A DNA stretch of 64,000 nucleotides from the NCBI GenBank assembly GCA_029237695.1, contig JAQRGA010000168.1, positions 1 to 64,000 of the forward strand. Direction: 5' to 3'. The notes beneath the pieces are model-generated. The model saw only the letters and a program-made list of their open reading frames with translations, was not told the origin of the DNA and made no database searches. Below are positions 1 to 10,400 of this stretch, in pieces. This stretch comes from Conchocele bisecta (lineage: Eukaryota > Mollusca > Bivalvia > Lucinida > Thyasiridae). Each line of letters begins with the position of its first letter. Position 1 is the stretch's first letter. The translations under genes were made by a program, and so were the position numbers.

Positions 1-90
1 GCCTCTGGTTGGTTTTTGCTACTTGTTTGTAGTTTATTATTTTATATTACGTGAAGATTATGTGAACAGCAGCACAATATTGATATTTGT

Positions 91-687
91 CATACCGCAG
101 ATACGTTTCTCGGCTTTTGATTGGCTAGCTTGCCTGGTCATATATATTATATGACCTGCCAAGGCCGTCGAACATAGAGAAATTGCGATTCCCCTCCGGC
201 GCCTCGCGTCCAATGAAGACGCATTTTGAAAGCGTCTAGCGATTGCGAATTGTATTCCTCACTAAACACAATAAAACCCAGAATTGATCAAAACAAGTAA
301 CAAATTGTACACTCAAAACCAGTTTTTATATGTTTATTTTTCCATAAATATTCTTCGCTCATCAAAATATGAGCGAAAAATTAGCCAAAATAACGAAAAT
401 TGCTTTTCAAATCTCAACACGCTTTGCTTCGTGACACGGCTATATTTAGGTCACAAACTATGGGTTCCACGCACGAAACCGCGGCGTAGCAATGACAGCG
501 AATGTTTGGGAACCAGTCGCATTATTCTGAGGCGCCAAAGGGAGAGCCGATCGATAGAGCAGTGGAATATAAATTAAATTACACGATATAAAAAAAACCG
601 AATCTCGGATTATTTTTCTTCCTGAAAAAACGCAAAGATCAAAAGAAGAGATATGTTTATACGGCCAAATACAGGATCTGCGGTATG
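91..687 (+). mobile_element. Short TIR element (MITE-like), copy A
   Basis: The segment starts with CATACCGCAGAT and ends with its reverse complement ATCTGCGGTATG. The flanking bases extend the inverted match (ATTTGT before, ACAAAT after). A second copy lies inverted at 9419-10126 and matches over most of its length. Copy A lacks about 110 bases that copy B has, near 590. No convincing coding sequence is present, so it is probably non-autonomous. The superfamily is not recognised. Confidence 0.75.
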
Positions 688-696
688 ACAAATACG

Positions 697-784
697 TTAT
701 TGTGATTCTACACAGGCTATATGGTGTAATATTGCCCGTCTGAAGGCAATATTACACCATATAGCCTGTGTAGAATCACAATAA
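697..784. repeat. Perfect 40-bp inverted repeat next to MITE copy A
   Basis: Arms 697-736 and 745-784 are perfect reverse complements by eye, with an 8-base loop. The outer part (ending in GTGTAGAATCACAATAA) recurs beside copy B at about 9311-9335. The palindrome therefore belongs to a composite unit that includes the neighbouring MITE. Confidence 0.85.
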
Positions 785-1224
785 CTTATAATGTTTCTGA
801 CCGGGGTGGAAAATCCCCACACCCCTCCTCTGGTTAGTTTCTGCTACTAATAGGTTCACTAATTCCTAAGAAAGAAAAATCTAACCTCGTCATATCACCA
901 AATATTGTTTACATCTTTTGTTTTGGCCACGGAAACTCTGTTTACATCACTTGACAAACAGGTTCAGTGCTTTCTTTTAAGTGCTACAGATATGCTGAAA
1001 ACTGGTGTTAAAAGCACCCCAAAATGTTCCTCAAGTGAAACTGGGTAGAAATAGATCAAGATTTGCAAGCAAACTAGTTGTGTGACCTCAAAACGCACGC
1101 ACTATTATGTGTTTATACCGGACTACTTCAGCATACACCCTGGGCGATTTCGCGCCATTTGGTATTGTCTAACCTGTAAATCAATCAATATAAATTTCAG
1201 CAGAATCTAAATTTACACTTGGTT
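785..1224. repeat. Non-coding; dispersed repeat inside
   Basis: No gene is seen. About 866-1130 matches, in inverted orientation, a stretch near 54150-54380. Shared landmarks are the GTTTACAT and TTTGGCCACGGAAAC words and the TGAGGTCAC/GTGACCTCAAAAC segment. This is a diverged dispersed repeat of unknown class. Confidence 0.5.
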
Positions 1225-1640
1225 TGGTTATGACGCTGTGCAAGTATGGTGGTACCAGCTGGTACAGAAGGTGAGTAACGGAACCTAAACTAGAAAACTT
1301 AATGTTGAAAATTGCTAACTAAAGTCAATTACGTGGAAAAATCGGTCAAAACAATGTCACATGTTGGATAGTGGTAAGTGGTGGGCACCTGTTGTTCATG
1401 AAGTTGTGCAAGTATGGTGGTAGTAGGTGGTACAGTAACAGAGAAATGGACCTAAACACGAAAACAAAACATTGAAAATGGCTAAGTCGATTGCGCAACA
1501 AAAAGTCAAATGTTGGATAGTGGTGTGTGATGGGCACCTCTAGGTTATGAAGTTATGCAAGTATTGTGGTTCTATGTGGTACAGTAACGGAGAAATGAAC
1601 AAAACACGAAAACTAGCCCAACCAGCTTTCGCCAATCCAA
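1225..1640. repeat. Tandem repeat, about three units of ~150-170 bp
   Basis: Units begin near 1227, 1397 and 1545 with variants of TTATGAAGTTGTGCAAGTAT. They share TGTTGGATAGTGGT and GTGGTACAGTAAC. Units are diverged, and no coding signal is seen. Confidence 0.7.
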
Positions 1641-1786
1641 TAAGCCGTGAGTGTTTGTAAAAACCCGGCTTAAAAAACGAAAACGATTTAAAAACGATGT
1701 GAATACAGCAAGATATGCATTGAAAAAATACGACACGACATGCGTTGAAGGAAACGACAGGCATTTACATAATTGCAAGCCGAGTA

Positions 1787-2218
1787 TTAAAGGTACATAC
1801 CCACTCAGTAGGCACAAAATGTTCTTTATATCAGAGACATCATCTGCGACATTTTTTGGCAAAATAAACTTTCATTCACCATTACCACACGTATTGATTG
1901 ACATTATTAAATATTTTATATCAGAAGTAAATGTCCACACTGTTATCAGGGACGATAACCGTGTTTCCTTAAAATATTAACGGACATTACTATTTATTCT
2001 CTATATTTATTTTTCAAAAATATCGTGCCTCAGTTGCATATGAAAATAGCATGATACCACCGCGCGTCACTATCAGTAACATAAATATTACTACATGATT
2101 ATATCTGTATAGCGGGCACTCGTAAGTCTTAGAACTGGTGAAATAGGGACACACTTATACACTTATTTAATTCATATAAAGAACAGTCTGTGCCTACTGA
2201 GTGTGTACGTACCTTTAA
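1787..2218. mobile_element. TTAA-flanked MITE (piggyBac-like), copy 1
   Basis: TTAA at 1787-1790 and 2215-2218 flank the ends AGGTACATAC and its near reverse complement ACGTACCT. The inverted match continues inward around ACTCAGTAGGCAC. A fuller copy with TTAA at both ends lies at 52615-53118. TTAA target sites are typical of piggyBac-type transposition. No transposase is present, so this is a non-autonomous derivative. Confidence 0.75.
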
Positions 2219-2369
2219 AACGAAGATATCGTGTCCACGTACAGAACAACACTGATAATCGTTTCTAAGCATATCGTGGTACAAAACGATCATTTTCAAT
2301 TCGTGTTGGTTTCTCAAGTTTGTGATATTTCAATAAATCTTCGCTGTATGTAACATGTGTAATGATACT

Positions 2370-2456
2370 ATATTTATTAACTTCGTTTACTGATTTCATA
2401 AGAAACTCGGCATAGCCTCGTTTCTTATGAAATCAGTAAACTCGTTTAATAAATAT
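2370..2456. repeat. Fold-back (inverted repeat, ~37-bp arms)
   Basis: An arm running from ATATTTATTAA to TCATAAGAAAC is followed, after a short loop, by its reverse complement ending in TTTAATAAATAT. No gene is seen here. Confidence 0.75.
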
Positions 2457-2523
2457 CTTAATAAATCATCACTCATTAACAGAGCTCCAGATAAGTGTTG
2501 TGTTTAAATCGTACTATTAATTT

Positions 2524-2594
2524 TTATTATACTGAATTTATTACATTATCACAGCCAATTTGGCTGTGATAATGTAATCAATTCAGTATAATAA
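2524..2594. repeat. Fold-back MITE core, family copy 1
   Basis: Near-perfect palindrome centred on GCCAATTTGGC, with long arms containing TTACATTATCACAGCC. Close copies are at 63852-63922 and, with a degraded right arm, at 5970-6030. The flanks downstream (ATTCTGCATACTTTTAATCA) are shared with the 63.9-kb copy, so the mobile unit is larger than the palindrome. Confidence 0.8.
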
Positions 2595-2849
2595 TTCTGC
2601 ATACTTTTAATCATGAAATATATGCATTTGTTAGTTCTTTATGAAATAATGCATTTCAGGAAAAATAAATGATTACTCCCTCAAAGTATACTTTGCTAGT
2701 AAAGTATACTTTGCAATGTTGGTGAAATCGGCTACAGATAAGCTTTGTGTCTAAAGTGTACTATACCCCCTGATTTCAAAATCATTGCGCATTTTACTTT
2801 TACAAATGGATTATCGATTTACTTTATTACTAAATATGGAACAAATGAT

Positions 2850-3570
2850 AACTCCGACAATATCCGAATACATTGAACTAAACATGACGATTAATCAGTT
2901 TTCATTGTAGGAAATGTCCTACGTTCGATTTACTAGGTGTTTTACTTTTGTCTAGGAAATATTGTCAAACTTCTCTAAATAAATTTCAACACTGAAATTC
3001 AAAACATACAACTTTGACAATATCCAAATGTATATCAATTTAATTGAACGTATGAAATTTCCCACAACTAAACCTCATTTACAGAAAAGTCAGAAACCAA
3101 TCGTAGGACATTTCCTACGTTCCATTCAAGTGACTTACTTTTGTGCACGATATATTGTCAAATACATGTAACTTTCAACACTGAGAGTCAAAACATAAAA
3201 CTTTGACACTACTGTTAGATCAGTTGTATTTGTTATCAGAAGCAACAGAAACCGATCGTAGGAAATTTCCTACGTAGCGATTCAAGTGATTTAAAGTATC
3301 TAGGATATATTAACAAAGTTATCTATGTTAATGAATTTCAATAATTCAAAACACAACTTCGACAATATCCAATTATAACTCACTTGAAGTTGTATATTTT
3401 GAACTTCAGTGTTGAAATTTATTGAGAGAACTTTGACAATAATATTATATCCTAGACAAAAATAAAACACCCAAATCGAACGTAGGCAATTTCCTACAAT
3501 GAAAACTGATTAATCATCATGTTTAGTTCATTGTATTCGGATATTGTCGGAGTTGTATTTTTTGGCATTT
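2850..3570. repeat. Large fold-back containing GTAGGAAATTTCCTAC palindromes
   Basis: About 2850-3010 is matched in inverted orientation by about 3395-3560. Shared words include CATGATTAATCAGTTTTC-type sequence and AAATTTCAACACTGAA. Within and just beyond it are 16-bp palindromes at 2907, 3103, 3258, 3482, 3623 and 3735, plus a mixed form at 3050. No coding sequence is evident. Confidence 0.75.
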
Positions 3571-3750
3571 CAGTGTTGAATATGTAATTATTTTGTTAAA
3601 TTGAACATTCTGTATTTCAATTGTGGGAAATTTCCCACAATCGAGTTTATATTTATTAAATAAATTGTTAGTGAACAATATTCTTGTGTTTGCGTTCAAT
3701 ACTTATGAAAACCTGTAAATGGAGAGTTTCAAATGTAGGAAATTTCCTAC

Positions 3751-4145
3751 AATGCCCTGTCAAAACTGCTCAAACCTGGAAATGTTCAGAAAATTAGGTG
3801 AATTTGCGAGTTTTACCACATTTTGACACAAAACAGCTCAAACGTGGACATCAGTTGTGTTGAGAGAGCAATAAAGTGAGCGAAATAGGGATTTATTTAG
3901 GAAAATCCCTTTCTATTTGGGATTCTGTTGACAGTATTTTCATTACTCAATTTAAAAATCAATGCGTATGTATTATCACATTGTTGTGCGTATTGTGTAC
4001 TCCCACTTTTGATAATCAATGCGTATTCAGCTAAAACTAGATTGGTCAGTAAGCGAGGCTTACGAATACCCCCCGCGTGGGCACAGGTACCCCTAAAATA
4101 TGTAAACGTTTCCAAGTGTGTAGGCTTGTGACATTGACTCTGGGC
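3751..4145. other. Non-coding stretch
   Basis: No gene or clear repeat structure is recognised. Short open frames here have no motif that I can identify. Confidence 0.5.
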
Positions 4146-4655
4146 TTAGCGGGAGAGGCATGAACGTGAATTTGTCACAGGGTGGTAGAGGTCCATTGGA
4201 GCAATGCGTGTGTGAAATGTGAAGCAGATCCGAGCGAGGAAATATAAGTTATAACCGATTTCTCTGATGACTAAGATCAACGGGGGTTTGAAGGTCGTGG
4301 ATTTGGACCAGCATGGTAGTAGAGCCTTACAGGAATGCATGTGTGAAATATTAAGCATTTTAGATGAAGGAAATAGAAGTTGTAACAATATGTATCTGAT
4401 GTTAAGTTTTGTGAAGAGGCTAAGTATTTGACCTTGACCTTGGGGAGCAGCGGGGGTTTCACGATCGTTGATTTGGCACAGAATGGTAGTAGAGCCTTAC
4501 ATGAATGCATGTGTGAAATATTGAGCATTTTAGATGAAGGAAAGCGAAGTTATAACACTATTTCTCTGATGTTAAGTTTACGGACGAACGGACGGACGGA
4601 CAACCTGATTCCAGTATACCTCCCCCACAACTCGTTGCTGGGGGTATAATAATTG
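4146..4655. repeat. Tandem repeat, ~180-bp units, with (GGAC)n tail
   Basis: Three diverged units share GAATGCATGTGTGAAATATT, AGCATTTTAGATGAAGGAAA and TCTGATGTTAAGTTT. The block ends in a CGGACGGACGGAC run and a TACCTCCCCC...GGGGGTATA hairpin. The same layout (units, GGAC-like run, GGGGGYATA end) recurs at 6590-7045, so it is a dispersed element family. Open frames across it are by-products of the repeat. Confidence 0.7.
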
Positions 4656-4660
4656 CGTAA

Positions 4661-5410
4661 AATACGCCAAATGAATGCGTACCTTTTCTGGAGCTCTGTA
4701 TGTATTTAGAATGCTCAAGCTTGTGTCTGTACAATGCCATTTGATGTCCATAAGACTGGTTACAGACGCCACAAGTGTATTTATTCTCCCTCGTATGAAT
4801 AACCATGTGTGATATTAAGGTAGAGCTCTGTGTAAATGCGTTCCCACACACTGTACACTTGTAAGGCCGCCTCCCGCTGTGGATACGCCACTCGCTCCTC
4901 TGTGTGAACAATACGATGACGTCTGAAGCTCTTGCTATGGGAAAATGTTCTGTCGCATACATCACACATGTATGGTCTGATCCCAAGTGAATTCGCAGGT
5001 GTTGTATGTAATTACCTTTATTCCTGAAAGTTTTAGCGCACGAGTCACAAGAGAACGTCTTCTCCCTTTTATGGATACGCATGTGTTTCGTGAAACTAGA
5101 CTTACATGTAAATGTTTTCCCGCAACATCACACGTGTGTGTAATATTTCCACCGTCAGGGTGTGTACTCATGTGGTAGGCCAGTGATGATTTATAAGCGA
5201 AATATCTATCATACTTGTTACACTGCCACGGTAATTCCCCTGTATGAACGGTCATATGGGAAAGTAGTAGCGCCGAAGTGGAATACGCACTACCCCAACC
5301 GTCACAGCGATATGGCACGTCACCAGTACGCATACGGGCATGTAACTTGAGAGTGGTAGCCCGTGAATACGATTGGTCACATATCGTACAAGCGAATACA
5401 CCTACACTTC
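4661..5410 (-). pseudogene. Decayed C2H2 zinc-finger array
   Basis: Minus-strand reading from about 5405 to 4661 gives successive C2H2 finger units spread over at least three frames. Clear fingers include YKCTVCGNAFTQSSTLISH, YTCGVCNQSYGHQMALYRH and FSCDSCAKTFRNKGNYIQH, joined by TGEKP-like linkers such as HSGRRPYK and HTREN. Other fingers have lost a Cys or His, for example a CDGWG pair. About seven or eight fingers can be traced. Such arrays normally bind DNA in the nucleus. The frame changes argue for a dead copy or for sequence errors. The 3' end runs into the tandem repeat block at 4146-4655, which may have truncated it. No KRAB, BTB or other N-terminal domain was recognised. Confidence 0.8.
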
Positions 5411-5636
5411 ATATTTCACATGTACATAGAAAATGCCAGGTTATTGTCTTTTGGTGTCAAGTTCATCAGGCAAGGCTAGGAAACGCGTAAGAATTCCTCG
5501 GCCCGTGGAATTCCTACCGTTTCCGAGTCAAATCCGATGAGCTGGATATTTCTTATATGGAGAATATGAGGATGGTGTCTTGATAACAAGTTTATGTGCA
5601 CATGTGGCACATGTTGCACATGTTTATAAACCAATG

Positions 5637-5805
5637 CCTATAAATACATTAAATATACCAAACTGTATCAATAAGTGAACAAAAAAGTAAGTTAAACTTT
5701 TGTACTCCCTGTTATAACGCATTACATTGTGTTCTAACAGAGAGTAAACTTTTTTCCCACTTATTGATACTTTTAGGTATAGTTAATGTATTTATAGACC
5801 TTGGT
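5637..5805. repeat. Fold-back element
   Basis: The left arm holds TATAAATACATTAA and TATCAATAAGTGA. The right arm holds the reverse complements CACTTATTGATA and TTAATGTATTTATA. The arms are imperfect. No gene is seen. Confidence 0.65.
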
Positions 5806-5969
5806 CCGTTACTTCAACCTGTGTTTATGTGTAGCCGATTTCAGACAAATTGCTAAGCATACTTAACTAGCTCAATACACTTTGAGGGAGTAATTTATTT
5901 GTCCATGAAATGCATTATATCATATAGAACTAACGACTGAATTTGTTTTATGTTTAAAAGTATACATAA

Positions 5970-6030
5970 TTATTATACTGAATGTATTACATTATCACAG
6001 CCAAACAGCCGAAATAGCCGTGATAATTTC
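5970..6030. repeat. Degraded copy of the 2524-2594 fold-back
   Basis: TTATTATACTGAATGTATTA followed by CATTATCACAGCC matches the left arm of the 2524-2594 palindrome. The right arm is only partly preserved. Confidence 0.65.
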
Positions 6031-6218
6031 AGAGCTCCAGATAAGCTGCGTATTTCCTTAAATACCCGATTTAAATTGTCAAAAACCCAATTGAAATCAG
6101 ACGTAGCGAGCATCAAAAAAGCAATAACAAATTTGTGGTACCATTATCATGCTGCAGAAAACAATAAATATACCACAAATATAGCATATATTGTTCTTAT
6201 CTTCCATGAAAACACATC

Positions 6219-6272
6219 TTGGTATTTCATTAGAATTGTCTCCAAGGAGACAATTCTTGTGAAATGCCAAGA
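6219..6272. repeat. Short palindrome
   Basis: CTTGGTATTTCATTAGAATT is followed by a GTCTCCAAGGAGAC centre and the reverse complement of the arm with few mismatches. Confidence 0.75.
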
Positions 6273-6589
6273 CATGTTTTCATTTCGAAGCAAACTATTC
6301 AATACTTGCTGTCTGTTGATGTGTAAACAGTGGTGTGATTTTATTTTAACCAAGTAAAATTTTGAAATATGCAATTGCTTCACAAATGATGGAGTGACAA
6401 TACTCAATTACTAATTCCTTATCTGGAGCCCTGAATGTAATACATTCAGTATTTAGTTCAGTGTCATGAACCTAGGCCAAGAGGTTGTTGAGAAAATGGC
6501 TTGAATGTAAAGGTTAACAAATATTTAAGAGCACAACATAGCTAAACTATTCAAGCGTAACAAGAAAACGTAGCCTGTCGGCACACGAA

Positions 6590-7045
6590 TGCCCCCGGTG
6601 GCAGCTTGGAGAAACTGTGGCAAAGTGAATTAACCGAAAGTGATACGTACTCATACACACAGTTGTGAAGGTCAAATGGTGATGGTCATATTACTGGCAG
6701 CATGGATGTGTGGCAATTGTCCACAAAAATGCTGTGTAATTACTTATTAAGTAATCATTCAAGGAATATAGACGCTATGACATAATTGAGAAACTCCGGC
6801 GAACTTCTTAATGTGTGAACTAGTTGTGAAGGTCAAACGCTCAATGTCATATTAAGGGCAGCATGGATGTGTGGCATTTGTCCACAAATATCCCTTGTTG
6901 AAATACGTATTATAAGTAATCATTCAATGGATATAGAAGTTATGACATAATTTAGAAATTCCGCTGAATATCTTAAAGTGTCGGACACACGAACGGACAC
7001 ACGGATACACAGTCCAAACACTATATGCATCCGGCTCTACCAAGA
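6590..7045. repeat. Tandem repeat, two ~170-bp units, ends CCCCCGG / CCGGGGG
   Basis: Two units share GTTGTGAAGGTCAAA, GGCAGCATGGATGTGTGGCA and AAGTAATCATTCAA. The block opens with GCCCCCGGTGG and closes with ACCGGGGGCATAAA, so its termini are inverted. A GGACACACGGA run precedes the end, as in the block at 4146-4655. Confidence 0.7.
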
Positions 7046-7328
7046 CCGGGGGCATAAACAGTAGGTCAAATACATGGCTGGGCATTGGATTGTGATGCAA
7101 AGGGTGTTGTGTTCATGTTTCATGACCATAGTAAAGGGGTTGTTGAGAAAATGACCTGAATGTAAAGGTTATTGATATAACCAATATTTATCACGTCAAC
7201 ACAGTGAGTATGTGCCACGAAACATTTTTCATATCTTGTCAATATGACATAATCACTGCATGTGAATATGTGCGGTGGCTTGGGTTATTTTTATTTTAAA
7301 GCCATGTGTATGTGTTGGCTGGATAAAT

Positions 7329-7468
7329 AGAATAGTAGGTTAGTGCCGTGAATGGGAAAACTATCTGGCGCGGCACGGAAACGGGATGAGCTCGGCAGAG
7401 CCTCGCTCATCCCGTTTTCTAAGCCTTGCCAGATATTTTTCCAATTCACGGCACTAACCTACTATTCT
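7329..7468. repeat. Fold-back element with conserved flanks, copy 1
   Basis: Arms of about 50 bases (AGAATAGTAGGTTAGTGCCG and reverse complement) enclose a second stem around GGAAACGGGATGAGC. A near-identical copy is at 58518-58668. The upstream ~150 bases (7170-7328) also match 58360-58517, so the repeated unit is about 300 bp. Confidence 0.85.
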
Positions 7469-7475
7469 CTATATA

Positions 7476-8734
7476 AGAGCATACAATTGGGAAAATTCAA
7501 GGGCAACTTGGATGGGTAAGTGGATGTTGGGTGGGTAGTGAATGGTGCAAGAAGGAATTGTGTCAAAGTTTCATGAACATGGATTTACATGGATTGCAGC
7601 CTATGCTCATTAAATGTAAATCCATCAATAGGCCAAGGGGTTGTTGAGAAAATGACTACAATAGCTCTCTCAATTTTCTTCAATTGATATTTGATTGATG
7701 CATTGGTGTTTAATGGCCTATCAACAGTTAACGTAATTCTAGGCCGGGCCAACGGGTTGGACTATCCCGTATTTAACCTGTCCTTCAGGAGGGAAATTCC
7801 CAAAATCAGAACTGAATATTTACATAAAAATACATTATATTCAGCCCCGAAATTAGAATATACTGACCTTGTGCCAGGTCCATTCCACACCAGAGTCACT
7901 TAGCTCCAACCCCAAAAGTAATATGATCAGCAATAATCGTATTACTTTTTAATGGGGTAGAACAGGATTTAGCTCTCAAGTATCAGAAGACAGAAAATGT
8001 ACATGAGGGCCAAACCATGTAATTCGGCATTCCGGCAAGGATGAACCCCGGTCGTTTGGAAAGCCTTAGGTGCGCATAATTAGCCGACACCATTGTACAA
8101 ACAATAATTGACAATCCAAGACACGCTAGAATCACCTGTGCATTTAATCCTAACCATGAACCTATGTTCATGTTACGGGTTATATTTAAATTTTGACTTC
8201 AGTCGGGGCGAGCTGTTCTAAACCTGTTTCGGGAACAAGTTGACTTAAGATGTGGGGAGTTAATCTAGGGCGAGTTGTCCTTGGAGCGAGTTCACTATTA
8301 TTTAAATCGGGTAAATCGTTCCACCCCAATGAAGTTCATTGTGGAACAAACTGCCAAAGGAAGCTGAAGAAGACTGAATGGAATCGTAACTCTGACTACG
8401 GACGGTACGGGAGTTGACTGCATTAGTTTAAATATAAGTTGAAACAGAAACAGTGCTGGGATGAAGGATATTGTATCAATGTATATATAACTGTCAGTGA
8501 AGTGAAAGTGAAATTAGTGTTATGTTTAACACGATTATTCCACATGATGATCATAACTTGCACATTCAGGCATTGGGAATAAATTTACCTTGCTACAAAC
8601 GGAGATGCACGGTGAACAGCTGTTGAAATAAACAACATATCGCGTGGAATTCTTGGCTCGTTCATTTCGACAGAAAATGGCTGTAATTCTTGCAATCGGC
8701 ACCCTTCGTCTATTATGGTGCACCGAATACAATT
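7476..8734. other. Non-coding stretch
   Basis: No gene is recognised. A small hairpin lies near 7905-7965 (CCCCAAAAGTAAT...ATTACTTTTTAATGGGG). At about 8380-8430 is one copy of a dispersed repeat (CGTAACTCTGACTACGGACG) also found near 14230, 15265 and 34552. Confidence 0.5.
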
Positions 8735-8805
8735 CAAATCGTCCGCAAGTCAAGTAGTCTGCATATCAAATCGTCCGCAAGTCAAATCGTCCGCAAGTCC
8801 GGCAA
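8735..8805. repeat. Short tandem repeat (AAATCGTCCGCAAGTC)
   Basis: Three close copies of AAATCGTCCGCAAGTC and one variant lie in tandem. Confidence 0.8.
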
Positions 8806-9310
8806 TAGATAAAAAACATGACAAATTAAATAAAATATGAATAAGATGAAATGACAGAAAATGTAAACCGATTGCCAAGGCATTGCTAATTTTCAAACAG
8901 TGTATTATGTGATCCGAGTAAAATATTCCGTCGTTCATTTTTGTGTCATTCATTGTACCAGTGATTTAGAGTCTATACATGTATCTGATTGTACTGACAA
9001 TTTTGCGTTTATTAAATATATAAATCGTGTAAAACAATTAAAAAATCAAGTGTTCGTTATTCTATTTCGTTTATTTATCTATTTATTCGATCTAAAAAAA
9101 TATGCAAAACTGTAAAATCAGTGGTCGACATGGTGGTACGTGTGTTAGCTATATGTATTGGTATTATTATTGTATCAATATTATTTGATTATCAGTTCTG
9201 AGCCAGAGTAAAATAAAATAAATTAATATTTAATTTGGCTGAAATGTCCAAAAAATGAGAATATGCATTGGTAATTATTTGTAAAGGCAAAATTATGTTA
9301 TATTATATGT

Positions 9311-9415
9311 TATTGTGATTCTACACAGGCTATAGGTGGTAATATTGCCCGTCTGGAGGTATGTTCACCCAAGGGGATAGCCGAGGGTGAACATACCTTC
9401 AGACGGGCAATATTA
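9311..9415. repeat. Inverted repeat next to MITE copy B
   Basis: GTAATATTGCCCGTCTGGAG opens a stem that continues through GGTATGTTCACCC, closes on AGGGTGAACATACC and ends GACGGGCAATATTAC. The outer arm matches the palindrome at 697-784, but the inner stem differs. The two copies thus share a frame and have different centres. Confidence 0.8.
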
Positions 9416-9418
9416 CAA

Positions 9419-10126
9419 CATACCGCAGATCCTTTAGTTGGCCGTATACACATATCTCTTCTTTTGATCTTTGAGTTTTTTCAGGAAGAAAAATAATCCG
9501 AGATTCGATTTTCTACCGTCAGTCTTAATATAAAGGCGTGAATGAACATTTTGTTTTTTTAATAAACGAAAACAAATTAAATATGGAGTAAGAAATCCAT
9601 CGAAAACGACTTTATGACAGTTTTTTTATATCGTGTAATTTAATTTATATTCCACTGCTCTATCGATCTGCTCTCCCTTTGGCGCCTCTAGAATAATGCG
9701 ACTGGTTCCCAAACATTCACAGTCATTGCTACGCCGCGTTTCGTGCGTGGAACCCATAGTTTGTGACCTAAATATAGCCGTGTCACGAAGCCAAGTGTGT
9801 TGAGATTTGAAAACACTAAACGGGACAGTTTGTGGTATTTTTCGCTCATATTGTGATGAGCGAATAATATGTATGGAAAAATAAACAATAAAGACTGGTT
9901 TTGAGTGTACAATTTGTTACTTTTATTGATCAATTCGGGGTTTTATTGTGCCTAGTGAGGAATACAATTCGCAATCGCTAGACGCTTGCAAAATGTGTCT
10001 TCAACGGACGCGAGGCGCCGGAGGGGAATCGCAATTCCTCTATGTCCGACGGCCTTGGCAGGTCATATAATATATATGACCAGGCAAGCTAGCCAATCAA
10101 AAGCCGAGAAAATTATCTGCGGTATG
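9419..10126 (-). mobile_element. Short TIR element (MITE-like), copy B, inverted
   Basis: It is bounded by CATACCGCAGAT and ATCTGCGGTATG like copy A at 91-687, but in opposite orientation, and matches copy A along its length. It includes an extra ~110 bases around 9510-9630. Together the two copies form an inverted pair about 8.7 kb apart. Confidence 0.75.
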
Positions 10127-10289
10127 ACAATGATGTATATACATATATAGTAATACACACATCGACGTGTCAGTCTGATCCGTCTATGTCTCATAAAATC
10201 ATGAATTCAGGAACAAATTACAATTTGGCGGGGAATTTTGTCACGGTATGTATGGTCATGTATGTAACTCACGATCGGCAGCAGGTGAG

Positions 10290-10400
10290 TATTTGTACCC
10301 GGCTAGCTTAATTAGTCGGTTAGAGCAGAGACATGTATGCATATCCTTGGTTAGAGCGATGGTATGGTCCCGGGTTCGGGCCCCTGACCGATACACATTT
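10290..10400 (+). repeat. tRNA-like SINE remnant
   Basis: The segment has an A-box-like TAGTCGGTTAGAGCAG and a B-box-like GGGTTCGGGCCCC, with an AGAGC between. It does not fold into a full tRNA by eye and is probably a degraded SINE head. Confidence 0.4.

Noticed and set aside
4428..4649. Small genes in the tandem block
   Set aside because: The same open stretches recur in each repeat unit on both strands, so they are repeat artefacts.
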